From Aricia agestis (Eukaryota > Arthropoda > Insecta > Lepidoptera > Lycaenidae), in contig NC_056428.1 in assembly GCF_905147365.1 (NCBI RefSeq), positions 11,934,001 through 11,998,000 of the forward strand: 64,000 bases of DNA, read 5' to 3'. This document shows positions 23,184 through 34,030 of the stretch, piece after piece. Made by a program: the position numbers and the translations under genes. The notes below the pieces were generated by a model. The model did no database searches and was not told where the DNA came from. It was given only the letters and a program-made list of their open reading frames with translations. The stretch's first letter is position 1. Every line of letters starts with the position of its first letter.

Positions 23184-23293
23184 GGCTCCAACGATTTTCA
23201 TGAAATTTAGTATATAGGGGGTTTCGGGGGCGATAAATCGATCTAGCTAGGAATCATTTTCAGAAAATGTCTTTTTATTCGTGTTTTATCGAT
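23184..23293 (+). mobile_element. Internal fragment of the Lep1-like Helitron
   Basis: GGCTCCAACGATTTTCATG and the following 90 bp match the interior of the element at 4967-5158 (opposite orientation). Both Helitron ends are missing. Confidence 0.75.
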
Positions 23294-23854
23294 AATGGAT
23301 AAACTGAAAAATATGACTCTTCCTGACATCTATTGGCGAATAATAATACTATTTTGTAAGCAATATCTTTTGTAAAATATTTACCAAGTTTTAATATTTA
23401 ATACAGTGATATCAAACAAAAAAAGGCAGATTAACCGAGTACTGGTACTGGTCGTAAATATCCGACCTTGGCGAAATGGGCACGAAAATATTAGTCAGAT
23501 TATTCCGACCTTGGCGGCTTAAGGGTTAACACACATAGACTTAATATATACTGTCGTAAAGACCACCTGACACAATGAGTTTCTAAAATACTAGAGTAGC
23601 AATGTCTTACAAAAGATTCTCAGAAATGCGTAACCACTTTTTTGTTCAAAAGACAATGTCAAGTCATATATTCGTTATGTCATTATGTATGTGAGATATG
23701 CCTGCAGGCATCTTCGAAGTGGCAACGCGTTGCTACCGTAAACTTCCAATCTAGTTACGTTAGTAACATAGAATATCATTGACCTGACAACTCGAAACTG
23801 CGTGACCATTTTTGATCTGTCAATGTGTGCGTGTGCTAGTGATGTATATTTTAC

Positions 23855-23884
23855 TATCGATAGTATAGTATTTTGCTATCGATA
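23855..23884. promoter_or_regulatory. Pair of TATCGATA (DRE-type) sites
   Basis: TATCGATA occurs at 23855-23862 and 23877-23884, each within the palindrome CTATCGATAG. This is the DNA-replication-related element bound by DREF in Drosophila promoters. No gene starts nearby, so function is uncertain. A second pair is at 25852-25871. Confidence 0.35.
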
Positions 23885-24564
23885 GTTTAGTCCGTTCGAG
23901 TTATTTTAACTGAGTTTCTATAAGAAATAAATAATATGCAACTTTGATAGATTTGTATTTCAAATTAGGTATCATAAATTTTAATTGGCAAAAAAAGGTG
24001 ACGATTGAAAAGTAGATACACATTTTCTTTTGGAATGATTTTTCAATCGTCGGATATGTTATGACAGGAGGTTCTTATAGGGGTAAATAATATACACTTA
24101 ACACATTATAAAGTTACTTATTTATTACTCAGGTAAAATCTATCTGGAAAATCAGTCCTTACATTGAAAGTAAACGTTGAAAGTAAACAACACACATAGT
24201 ATATTATATTTTATTCGTAAATTAAATACATATTATAAAATATCATAATTTTTTATTACAATTATTTTGAACCGACTTCCAAACAGGAGGAGTCTAGACG
24301 TTCGCCTGTGGATATTATTTATGAACCGATTTTAAAATTTTTTCTTTTGTTGTACATTGTATTGTTCCGAGTAGGTATCATGTTCACAAAAGTGGTGGTC
24401 TGGTGATGGAAACAGTGAGAAATCGAGGTGACTCCTTGATATTCAAATGGGAACATATGGTCCCAGAAAACGTTCAAAATCTTTCGATTAATAAATTTAA
24501 AAAAGTAGTCAAAGAACGTTTTGTGCCAAAGCCAAAATGATTTCATAAACGATGGCACATCTTG

Positions 24565-24852
24565 GGAGTAGAATGCTGAATGACTGCTTGCAAGGCTACT
24601 TCTACATGACTTACAATTATTATGTATCTATCTATGTTTACATTGTATAATTTTTAGTTACAGCATTGTAAATTTTGTTTTAAAAGATTATTTTTTTTCT
24701 CACTTTTTTGGTAAAAAGTGGGCGTGCGAGTTTCTTACGCCGGTTCTTCTCGTCGGCTTAGTTCCCGAACCGGCGGTAGGCACCATGTATTCTGAAAATA
24801 TATTTTATTTTAGATTTGTTCAGAAATAAAGCAATTTTGATTTTGATTTTTT
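24565..24852 (+). mobile_element. 3' end of a non-LTR retrotransposon
   Basis: A terminal stretch with GGTTCTTCTCGTCGGC..CCCGAACCGGCGGTAGGC is followed by AAATAAAGCAATTTTG and a short (ATTTTG)n tail. This is the usual 3' end of CR1-like LINEs and of their truncated copies in Lepidoptera. No RT sequence remains. Confidence 0.55.
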
Positions 24853-25620
24853 AAAACACCAACTGTAAGTATAGAAAACCTTAAGGACAGCTAAAATGAG
24901 TAAAATTATTATTTTTAAACAAAAAATTAAAACCGACTTCCAAGGTAATGACAATAGTAATATTATACTTAAATGAACTAAAAAGTATTAAATAATTCTT
25001 ATTCTGTACTCAGTATTAATTCTGTTCTCAATCTTCATTATTTTGCAATCGCACCGTTCCAGCTAACCTAATCGCCAGTTCTCTGACAGAATAGGTATAA
25101 CAGCAACTTATATACTTAGGACTGGTACCGACTTCAAAATTATGAAGATTGAGTACAGAATAAGGATTATTTAATAATTTTTAGTTCATATAAGTATAAT
25201 CTTAAATGAACTAAAAAGCATTAATTGCTTATAATTGCTTATTTTTAATAATTGCTTCAGTAACAAGTGCAACAGTATGTCAAACTTACTGGCACAAATA
25301 AAGTTGGGATAGCTCCTTTAACCAAAATAGTATTTATTCTAATTTTTCTTTAATAATTTTTAATGAAATGTTTGCTACATATTGTTGAATTTTTCTTGGG
25401 ATTCCAACCAACACGCCCAATTAATTTCAGCCATTTTCCTCTTATTAGAGGATCTTGAGGGAATCTGTAAAACAAATGATTATGATATATAAATATAAAC
25501 CTTCCTCTAGTTTTAGAGTCACTCTATATTATAGTAGTTATATTATAGTAGTTATATTATATTAGGTATATTATACTATACTATATTATATTAGTTAAAA
25601 TAAGATAATATGTCCTTTTT

Positions 25621-25809
25621 AGTCCAGCCGCACATTTTCCGAATTTCTGATCACAAAAATTCGGACGCCCCGCCCCGCTCATACATTTTGACACGTCAGA
25701 AATTCTTTTAGTATAATGGGTCTACAACAAAATGTATGAACAGAGTGCGTTCCGCCGGGCGTCCGAATTTTTCTGATCAGAAATTTCGGATAATGTGCGG
25801 CCGGGCTTA
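25621..25809. repeat. Fold-back MITE, family D
   Basis: CCAGCCGCACATTTTCCGAA at the left is mirrored at the right end (..GATAATGTGCGGCCGGGCTT). Both arms contain TTCTGATCA..AATTCGGACGC, so arms reach about 55 bp. A related single end appears near 60131. Confidence 0.75.
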
Positions 25810-25851
25810 AGGTGATATATATCAAGGTAAATGATTTTTGTTATTGTAAAA

Positions 25852-25871
25852 TATCGATAAGCATATCGATA
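25852..25871. promoter_or_regulatory. Second pair of TATCGATA sites
   Basis: TATCGATA at 25852-25859 and 25864-25871, 12 bp apart, lies about 1 kb downstream of the CIAPIN1 3' end. See 23855-23884 for the other pair. Confidence 0.3.
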
Positions 25872-26363
25872 AATTTGATTCAAGCACTAGCGTATATGTA
25901 AAAAATTTTGATAAAAAATTTTTCTTAAAAATTTGTGTAATATAGGAACAATAGTACCTTTAGTTACGCAAAATATGAAAGTAAAAGGGAGGATTCACAA
26001 TATTTTATTTGAAATAGAGAACTAAAGACAGAATATAGCAAAAAGCGGGTGAAATGTATATTTTTCAGGATTATTCCTATGATTTACACTGCAATCACTC
26101 ACAGCACAAGTTATTATTGTTATATATAATAGTATTTATTGAAAATAACATACGATTTAAATAATAAATTGCAAATACCGAAAGGGCATAAAAACTATTG
26201 ACGACTTTTGACGACCTGTCAAATAAAAGTTGTTACAATTTTCATTAGACTGCCTCTCTCTTTTCATCTTGTTACAATTCCATAAAGGATTTTCTTCTCT
26301 CTCGCACTCTTTGTTGGTCTTTAGCATTATAGGTTTATGTTAACACATTACTTACTTACGTAT

Positions 26364-26526
26364 GTACCATCGAAGAAATTGATTCATAGGCAGTTGACGG
26401 GCCTACGTCATCAAACGGTCAGGCTATGGCAATTCAATATTAGTCGTGATCTGACGATTGGGTTTGACGCTACTTGACGTAATGCGACCGAATAAAGTAG
26501 GTCTTTTATAACTTTTCTGATAGTAC
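26364..26526. repeat. MITE family E (copy 1)
   Basis: It starts GTACCATCGAAGAAATTGAT and carries TCATAGGCAGTTGACGGGCC; a shortened inverted end (CTGATAGTAC) closes it. Better-preserved copies are at 33094-33263 and 50044-50290, and a left half at 62954-63086. Confidence 0.65.
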
Positions 26527-26757
26527 TTTTCGTACTTGGTTCTAACTTCTGTCTATGCCCAGTTTCCGAAGGATATTAGACAGAAAATTATTATTTCACT
26601 AGCGTTGTTGATAGGTTAATTTTGTAACGCTAGCTAATCAAAAGCAATAGTCAATAGATGATTTTCTGTCAAAACTCAGAAACTAGACTCTAATCATGCA
26701 ACCTATCATTTAAAAATCAGCACAAAAATTGATTGAAAACTATAATCATTTATAATA

Positions 26758-26763
26758 TTTATT
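26758..26763 (-). terminator. Poly(A) signal of CIAPIN1
   Basis: AATAAA on the - strand, 43 bp past the CIAPIN1 stop codon, is the first such hexamer and sits in A/T-rich sequence. It implies a very short 3' UTR. Confidence 0.7.
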
Positions 26764-26805
26764 ACGATTACATTAAGTAGGAATAATCACAGCACGACTA
26801 ACATG

Positions 26806-29502
26806 TTAGATGTCTGACTTGAGATCCAGAAGGACTTTCTCGCCGGGTTTGAACGCTGGCATGCCGAGGTAGGGACAGGTAGCGCATCGGAACGCGTCGC
26901 CGAGGTAACACTGAAAATACAGACCAAAAATTTTTCATTTTACTACATACAATGAAACGTGACAAAAAAATAATATGTAAGCAACAGCTACTAAACAAAT
27001 TTTGTTGAAACAAGGTATTGTACTATAATCATAGTAGTAGTCTTTAGGCTACTCTATTCCGAAAGTGTTTCTGTAGAAAAAATGCATTTTGCCTGGATTG
27101 CTTTCACGCAAAACCAATTAAACTGACTGTTATGAAATAAAATATCATTAACAATCAACGCGTAGACTGTAGAGCCATATACTACTCCAATTTCGATACT
27201 CTTTTTCCATGGAGCACGGCCCCCGCGAGGGTTACTGGCGCCTGTGTGCAAAAAAAGGATTTTGGCGCCCCTTTAGGCAAGTTTTTTGGGTCCTTGGTTT
27301 TGGCGCCCCTAAAGATGACGATTTGGCGCCCCTAGAGGCTGGCGCTCGTGTGCATTGCACACATTGCACATATGGTAGCGGGGGCCCTGCCATGAAAATC
27401 TATATCCAAGCATCCCCATACAAATTAAAACTCACACTGCCGCAAGATGATTTGGGCGTCTCCTTAGTCTCGCCCTTCAGCTCTTCCGCGAGGCCGCACG
27501 AGCAGTCCGCGCACGCCTTCCGCTTGCCCGTTGTAACACAAACTGGAAATATAAATGTTTATTAGGAAAATGTGGTGGACCAACTAGCGCCATAATCCTG
27601 CATCACATATTAAAGTTTTTTTAGGTGATAGTATATTCAGGGTGTAAAAAATAGTGATTTTGGGTCCTAAAGAGTGCCATTATATGTATTTGCATATGCT
27701 TATGTTTTCTTATCACCAAGAAATGAGGTTGAATAGTGGTTATGTCCAAGACTGTACAGTGTACTTCTAAAATAAAATAGGTGTTCTAATTGAATAATCA
27801 GGACGGCAGTCATTATTGCTGTTGGTATTGTATATTACAAAACACACCTACTAACATTATAATTCAATGAACTGAGTAGTATGTCGTAAACTGTAAAGGT
27901 TGTTGAACTAAACTAAGTAGTGTTATTTCTATGTAAATTCCTTTTCAATTTTTTTTCGAAACATAAAAATATAAAAGAATATATTACTGCCTACCCTAAA
28001 AATATAATGTCTTAAAAATCAAGTACTTAAATAAATCAAGAAAAACATAAAGCCGTCCAATAGAAAAGAATATGTCTACGTGATTTGAAACATCCTTGAC
28101 TAGATGATTCACGCTGTCGACACAATGACTTGTGAATTGGAACTCATAACCTCAATCATTCCTCATTCACTTGGAACACAAAACCTCAACCAAACGGGTT
28201 TGTTTATCAACAGTATCATCATTATGATGATAGCAACAAAAGTTGATAAGAAAATTATTGTAAAACTTTTTTTTAACTAAAAATGTTACTTTGACAATAG
28301 CATGTTTTCATGTTTGAAAAAAGTTTATGTGGTTAAAGAGCAATTTTAATTACATACTTTTTAAAAGATGCTTTAAATTGCATTTATTTACCTCTGAGAG
28401 ATTTTTCATCTGGTTTTTTGAGATCGTCCTCATCAAGTAGCATATCGGAATCAATAATTTCATCATCGTTTGTTCTGGCCCAGGCTTCTTCCACTGTGTC
28501 ATCTAACTTCCACACGGAGGGCTTGTTCAATTTGAGGGATGCCTTTGAACCTACCTGAAAGTAGCAAACATTTTCAACTTATTAGGTGATTTTTATTATA
28601 AATAAAAAATTGTGCCCATATAAATAGTGAGTTTTTTACTTCAAGATTATAAATTTGACATTTATTTCTGAATGTCTTGGTCTCAAGAATGGTGTAAAGA
28701 TGTGTGTAGGTGTAATTACATTTTAGCTGGAGAAGTATAATTGTTATTGTGTGTGTATAATTTGTCTTTAGTGTAAAAATTAAAAATGTAGATGAAATTT
28801 AGGTTTATAAATAAATCGTAACTCACTTAACACTTCCATTGTAGATATCGCAGACACATTAGATTTTCAATTGTTATACGGCAGCCGGCTGCCGCTTGGG
28901 GATTGATGGGTTTTTAACTTTGGTCACAGTTTATGACTATAATGATTTACTTACTTCAAATTTAGGTTTTTCAGCCACATAAACATCATCAGATGATTTT
29001 GCTAAATTTAAGAATCCGTTAAGCTTTAAACTTGTGCTAATGTCTGTTTTATCTTTGATTATAAGTTTTCCATTGGGTTTGAGGATTTTAATTAATGTTC
29101 CAAGTAATGTGTCAGAGTGTTGCACTGAGTGAGGTGGTAACCAGTTGGAGATTACAGCATCAAATGAGGATGGAGGTCTAGAATCTGAAATTTATTTAAC
29201 GCAATGTTAGTTCTAAGACATAATATTATGAACAGCAAAGACAGAGTTTACAAAGAAACTGAAATAATTCAGAAGGCAGAAGCATATAAATATAATAAAA
29301 ATTATAATTAAAGTTGAATCAAGGAAATCAATAGGAAAATGCAAGGTGAAAGTCACTTACCTATTGTAATCATGTTTGAGTTTTCTAGAACCACAGGCGC
29401 ATTTGTTACGCTTTTGATTTCATTTACCAAGTTCGTAAGATCGACTTGTTCAGCTTCATTCCAAATTATGAGCACGTTATCACTGTCTTTTAAATTATCC
29501 AT
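26806..29502 (-). CDS. CIAPIN1: CIAPIN1 / anamorsin, Fe-S cluster assembly factor, five exons
   Basis: Exons (in reading order) 29502-29361, 29184-28955, 28554-28392, 27542-27436 and 26910-26806 join in phase through GT-AG introns to give 248 residues, the normal family length. Residues 1-120 are the methyltransferase-like N-terminal domain (it lacks a true catalytic motif in this family), followed by an acidic linker (about 140-178). Two Fe-S motifs follow: C180-x8-C189-x2-C192-x-C194 (KRKACADCSCGLAEE) and C212-x2-C215-x7-C223-x2-C226 (CYLGDAFRCATCPYLG). The protein takes electrons from the diflavin reductase NDOR1 and feeds cytosolic Fe-S protein assembly, with a reported anti-apoptotic role in vertebrates. 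Every key cysteine is present and nothing suggests decay. The start ATG is the first in frame and matches the family N-terminus. Confidence 0.95.
26911..27435 (-). other. CIAPIN1 intron 4, carrying a MITE
   Basis: 525 bp, phase 0, GTGAGT donor and TTTCAG acceptor. The transposon at 27201-27400 occupies its donor-side half and ends only about 35 bp from the exon 4 donor site. Confidence 0.8.
27201..27400. repeat. MITE with GC-rich inverted ends in CIAPIN1 intron 4
   Basis: CATGGAGCACGGCCCCCGC at the left is mirrored by GCGGGGGCCCTGCCATG at the right. The interior repeats GGCGCCCCT three times and is GC-rich against an AT-rich intron. Superfamily not determined. Confidence 0.6.
27543..28391 (-). 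other. CIAPIN1 intron 3
   Basis: 849 bp, phase 1, GTAAAT donor and TTCCAG acceptor, AT-rich. No other feature was recognised. Confidence 0.8.
28555..28954 (-). other. CIAPIN1 intron 2
   Basis: 400 bp, phase 0, GTAAGT donor and TTTCAG acceptor. It holds a phrase at 28848-28905 (CGCAGACACA.TAGATTT..GGCAGCCGG.TGCCGCTT) that recurs at 6318-6375, suggesting an undescribed short repeat. Confidence 0.8.
29185..29360 (-). other. CIAPIN1 intron 1
   Basis: 176 bp, phase 1 (splits the GAT codon of Asp48), GTAAGT donor and TTTCAG acceptor. Confidence 0.85.
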
Positions 29503-29850
29503 CTTCTATTAATTAAATTGTGATAATCTTTAAAGTATACCGTACCGTTGCATGTAAAAGATTGTACGATAATCAATAAATTATAAAAGTGCCGAATTGG
29601 TGCCAAAGAAGTGTACTAAAACGGCTACGAATTGGGATAAATTAAGAAACGTGCAGTCGAGTTCGTCCGATAATTATTAATCTGAAAATTCTTTGGAAAT
29701 TTGTGGAAAAATGAATATTCAAATGTCAAAGCCAAAATGAGTAGATAGGTACTAACCACAGATTAGGTACTCTAGTATATATTAAAACGTAGTGATTATA
29801 TTCTCTTTGGTATATATTGGTACTAGCAGGGGGGGACAGAACCATGTAAT
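29503..29850. other. Probable CIAPIN1 promoter and 5' flank
   Basis: No TATA box is evident within 150 bp of the start codon. Nothing else was recognised apart from AT-rich DNA. Confidence 0.35.
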
Positions 29851-30078
29851 TGGTGCCCCTCAGGTCACACTCAACCATAGACTTAAGTCTATGCACTCAA
29901 CATACACATCGATACAAAACTTTTCCTCCTTCTTTTTATATTGTTTTCCGGAGCTTTGATCGTAACATTGTAAATTGCCAGTGGCAAAGAAACTTTTTGT
30001 GGCAAAGAAAAATTGACGTAGAAAGTAAGAAAGAAAACCAAAACAGAATTTTGGTAAAGAAATTGAATATTCTTTTAC

Positions 30079-30082
<4 letters not shown>

Positions 30083-30151
<69 letters not shown>
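30083..30151. repeat. (TA)n microsatellite
   Basis: About 34 uninterrupted TA units. Confidence 0.95.
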
Positions 30152-30154
<3 letters not shown>

Positions 30155-30598
30155 ACTGTGTTCTAATACAAAGTATGTCATAGTGATTAATTGCATATTT
30201 GTATAATAATTTACAACTTAAACTATAATAATATGAAAAAGATAGATTATTATTTCATGGAAAATATTATAATGTATCAGTAAGTATGCAGTTAGTTGCA
30301 AACTAGTACAGGGACCTAAAAATCTGAAATTAATGAAAAGTTTTTCATTTACTACATTTCCATACAGTCATAAATTATTATAGTTAATAACCTATTTTAT
30401 TAACTATAATATTATTTACTACAATAAATCAATAGACACATTTCAACATTTTCGAAATCAACTGCATACATAGGTACCTACTGATACATTATAATATTTT
30501 CCATGAAATAATAACGCATGCAGTATTGCGATAATGCGTCCCGAATTCCCGATTCTTTCTTACGAGAGAGCGCCGCGCCGGCAAGCTTGATAAATATA

Positions 30599-30938
30599 TA
30601 TATTTTTTTTATGAAATAAGGGGGCAAGCGAGCAAACGGGTCACCTGATGGAAAGCAACTTCCGTCGCCCATGGACACTCGCAGCATCAGAAGAGCTGCA
30701 GGTGCGTTGCCGGCCTTTTAAGAGGGAATAGGGTAATAGGGGAGGGTAGGGATGGGAAGGGAATTAGGGAGGGTAGGGAAGGGAATAGGGTAGGGGATTG
30801 GACCTCCGGTAAACTCACTCACTCGGCGAAACACAGCGCTAGCGCTGTTTCACGCCGGTTTTCTGTGAGAACGTGGTATTGATCCGGTCGAGCCGGCCCA
30901 TTCGTGCCGAAACATGGCTCTCCCACGTATAAAATGGG
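30599..30938 (-). mobile_element. SINE-like retroposon, family S (copy 1, full)
   Basis: On the - strand it runs from ACGTGGGAGAGCCATG through a GC-rich half and a CCCTACCCTCCCCTATT-type run to GCCGGCAACGCACCTGCAGC, GCCCCCTTATTTCAT and an A-rich tail. Copies: 36870-37148, 48003-48337, 55678-55812 (5'-truncated) and 63370-63480. The A-tail and 5' truncation point to retroposition. I do not recall a name with confidence. Confidence 0.7.
30731..30797 (+). other. G-quadruplex-prone run
   Basis: About ten GGG/GGGG tracts separated by 1-6 bases (GGGGAGGGTAGGGATGGGAA and onward) lie inside SINE-like copy 1, on the + strand. Copies at 36870-37148 and 48003-48337 carry the same run on the opposite strand (C-rich as written). 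Confidence 0.7.
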
Positions 30939-31427
30939 TTGTATGGAAATTGGAAAGCACTCAGAATATTTTGGTGATTAAATTGAATGCAAACTTGTTT
31001 AAAAATCCTTATATTGTATCACATGTAACATTTTAGTATGTACATACAATCTTAAAATTTTGTACAATATTATGTAAATAATTAACTGTAACGATATTCT
31101 ATAGTATTTTTTTTTGTGTTAAGTGTATTTTTAAGAAATAAAATATACGTCACATTCTTCTAGTTATTAATATCATACAAAATTAAACAAAAATATTAAA
31201 ATAATTAAATCAAGAAAGTTTTTTTTTTTTTTTTTTTTGTTAATTATTTATTTCTTTCTAATATGGCATAGGTTTTTACTTAAAAATAAATAATTACAGC
31301 CTTTTATTAAGGAACTCCTAGACTAAGGCATTTTTTAAACTTTTTATAGTATATCTACTGGAATCTGGCAAAAAGTGAGAAAAGAATTTGACTCTAGCAC
31401 TACCGGGCTAATAAAACACTTTGATCC

Positions 31428-32056
31428 TTTTTAGGGTTCCGTAGCCAAATGGCAAAAACGGAACCCTTATAGATTCGTCATGTCTGTCTGTCTGTCTGTC
31501 CGTCCGTATGTCACAGCAACTTTTCTCCGAAACTAAAAGAGCTACACTATTGAAACTTGGTAAGTAGATGTAGTCTGTGAACCGCTTTAAGATTTTGATA
31601 CAAAAATGGAAAATTATTAAAAATTTTAGGGGTCCCCATAGATACAACTGAAACAAAAAAAAATTTTTCATCTAACCTATGCGTGTGGGGTATCTATGGA
31701 TACGTCTTCAAAAATCATATTGAGCTTTCTAATATCATTTTTTTCTAACCTGAATAGTTTGCGAGAGCCACTCTTCCAAAGTGGTAAAATGTGTGTCCCC
31801 CCCCTTTAACTTCTAAAGTAGGGGCATGATAAGTCTAATAAAAATATAATATAAATGATGTACATTACTACAAAAACTACCAACGAAAATTGGTTCGAAC
31901 GAGATCTAGCCAGTAGTTTTTTCATAAATGGTAAACCTTAATTTAACTTTCTTTAATTCAACTGAAATATGAAAATAAATAAAAAACCTCTTAATTTCAT
32001 ATTGCTGCTGCGGAACCCTTCATGGGCGAGTCCAACTCGCACTTGGGCGATTTTTT
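31428..32056 (+). repeat. Dispersed ~600-bp repeat, family G (copy 1)
   Basis: It begins TTTAGGGTTCCGTAGCCAAA, with an immediate inverted partner (CGGAACCC), then a TGTC microsatellite and about 500 bp of non-coding DNA ending near CGGAACCCTTCATGGGCG. An inverted copy is at 40433-41028, a truncated one at 62440-62612 and a trace at 47340-47445. Class not determined. Confidence 0.7.
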
Positions 32057-32423
32057 TTCCTTATAGCGGCTGATTCTGTGTGTGAAACAAGCAAATATAA
32101 AAAAATATCCAATGATCAAGGATATTTTTTTTAAATCTGCCATCCACCATCAGAATTCATCCTGAGGCTGATAATAAACTTATGATAAGAACAGAGACAT
32201 GATTATTTTAAGTTTTATCCAATGGTTATAAGTTATAACGATATAAGAATCGTGACATGAATGGCAAAACTAATGTAGTCTCTTATAAAAGTAAAATGAA
32301 GAATTTTGACAACTAATAATTGACAAATGACAACGTCAAATGCAGTCACAAACATCATAAATCAACAAACATTAAAATTAAAATAATTTAAAATTACTTT
32401 CTATTTATAATTTATAAGAAATA
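32057..32423 (+). other. 5' flank of TMEM42-like gene
   Basis: AT-rich; no TATA box at a convincing distance and no repeat boundary. The transcription start is not identifiable by eye. Confidence 0.3.
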
Positions 32424-33493
32424 ATGGTAAACGAAGCATTTAAATCTGGAATATGGGCAGCTATAGGAAGCACTTTAGGAAAACTATCAGGCAATAATTC
32501 AGTCGTTGTATGTATAACCTAGGTACTCTACGAAAACTATTAATTTAAGTACCTAAAGAAAGCATAAATCTCATTAAAAGTGAATATATGTTTCATGCAA
32601 AATAATATTTTTAATGTGTCTCTTATTGCCAGGGTGAAAGCTATGTGATATGGGCACTTTTATTGGTGTTGATGATTGTGGCAAATACATGGGGTTGCCG
32701 ACACTACCTGCGCTCTTTAGACGAAGCCACCAATTCCGTAGCACCAACTGTTATATCTGCTGCCTCTAGTTATATTCTATCAGTAAGTATACTTACTGTA
32801 TAGCCACATAATAAATGTTATGTTACAAATGTCTTAGGGCCTGTTTCACCACTTTCTGATAAAGTGCCAAATAGGCTATTCAAGTATTCACAACTTTGAC
32901 AGATTCTCCATACTTGATCTGTCAAGTTAATTGGTGGATAGCCTATTCGTCACTTATCAGGAAGTGGTGAAACAGGCCCTTAAACTTTGATTATATATAC
33001 TACACATAGTGTAGTATATAATCAAAGGTTTTAAACTGATAAAGATCTGATTAATTCGTTTTAGTTTAACTTGATCTAAATGTAATCTTATTTACCATTG
33101 AAGAAATTGATTCCTATGCAGTTGATAAACCAACGTTATTTGGTCAGATCATGTCAATTCAATGTTAATTGTGATCAGTCGGCTGGGTTGGATTGGACGT
33201 AACGCGACCAAATTACGTAGGTAGGTCTCCCATCTGCCTAGGAATCAACTTCTGTGATAGTACAAGTAAAATTTATTACAGGCTTAATTCTATCAATTTA
33301 AATTTTAAATGTTAACTGCTCTATGATAAATATGGTGGCGCATAACATTTTTTATTTACAATTTCAGGGCTTAATAGGAGTTACGATCTTCCGTGAAGCC
33401 GCATCAATAAGATGGTGGATTGGGTCTATTTTAATCATAACAGGATTGTCACTAGTTGCCAGACCAAGAACTTCTAAGAAGAGAGCAGAGTGA
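32424..33493 (+). CDS. TMEM42: TMEM42-like small multi-pass membrane protein, three exons
   Basis: Exons 32424-32507, 32633-32782 and 33368-33493 (TGA) are all phase 0 and give 119 residues. The family is related to the EamA/drug-metabolite transporter fold but much shorter. Segments visible: an N-terminal GIWAAIGSTLGKLSG; hydrophobic 32-50 (YVIWALLLVLMIVANTWGC); about 67-86 (TVISAASSYILSGLIGVTIF); and 94-109 (WWIGSILIITGLSLVA), then a basic tail RPRTSKKRAE. The layout, the SYILSGLIG..FRE.. and WW.G..LI..GL patterns match TMEM42. Its molecular role is not known to me beyond membrane location. Gene is compact and intact. Confidence 0.85.
32508..32632 (+). other. TMEM42-like intron 1
   Basis: 125 bp, GTATGT donor, GCCAG acceptor, phase 0, AT-rich. 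Confidence 0.8.
32837..32979. repeat. MITE family A (copy 2) with TTA target duplication
   Basis: GGGCCTGTTTCACCACTT at the left, mirrored at the right (..AAGTGGTGAAACAGGCCC), with TTA at 32834-32836 and 32980-32982. Confidence 0.85.
33094..33263. repeat. MITE family E (copy 2)
   Basis: ACCATTGAAGAAATTGATTC at the left, mirrored by GGAATCAACTTCTGTGATAG at the right. The interior matches the copies at 26364 and 62954. Confidence 0.75.
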
Positions 33494-33890
33494 CTAAAGA
33501 TATTGATGGAGCTATAAATACACCTTGGGACCTGAATACTATGTTGATAAGAAGAAATATAGATTAAGGTTTACTAACTTGTCTTTTTTAATTATGTTGA
33601 TATCATATGAAAACTTGGTACTTATTAGAAAACTTTTTGAAGTATTCATTTAGAAGTATAGTATTATAATATTGTTTTGAGTATCTATTAGATATAGCAG
33701 TTATATTCAAAGTAAATTAATCCCTCTATCGTGGTAATCTATTGTCATTCTATTGTTATCATGGTCAAATTCGACTTCTTGGGAGTTGATAGATTAAATA
33801 GGATTCATCAACAGCCAAGCTACCATAATTGTTTGAGAGTGAAAGATATGACTGCACTGAATGTAGGTGTGGTCGTCAATTAAGTATAAC
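33494..33890. other. TMEM42-like 3' flank
   Basis: No AATAAA was seen close to the stop; ATTAAA at about 33792 could serve. No other gene was recognised. Confidence 0.35.
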
Positions 33891-34030
33891 CAGTGCCGAA
33901 TTTATATTTTTTATGAGTGTAGGCCACTTTATGGTTTTTTTCACCCTACATAATTATGTACGAAATCTACCGCCCCCCTTAAGGCGCTGCCGCCCCCAAG
34001 ATGTTGCTTATTTATAAATCCGGGCCTGAG
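33891..34030. repeat. MITE with CAGTGCCGAATTTA-type ends
   Basis: CCAGTGCCGAATTTA at the left is answered by TAAATCCGGGCCTG at the right, about 140 bp in all. The ends resemble hAT-type termini. The 8-bp flanks match only partly (AGTATAAC / AGTAGGTA), so the target duplication is unproven. Confidence 0.5.

Larger units (their letters stand above)
32783..33367 (+). other. TMEM42-like intron 2 carrying two MITEs
   Basis: 585 bp, GTAAGT donor, TTTCAG acceptor, phase 0. It contains MITE family A copy 2 (32837-32979) and MITE family E copy 2 (33094-33263), which together make up more than half of it. Confidence 0.8.

Noticed and set aside
27209..27565. 118-codon + strand frame
   Set aside because: It reads across a MITE and antisense through CIAPIN1 exon 4; no domain.
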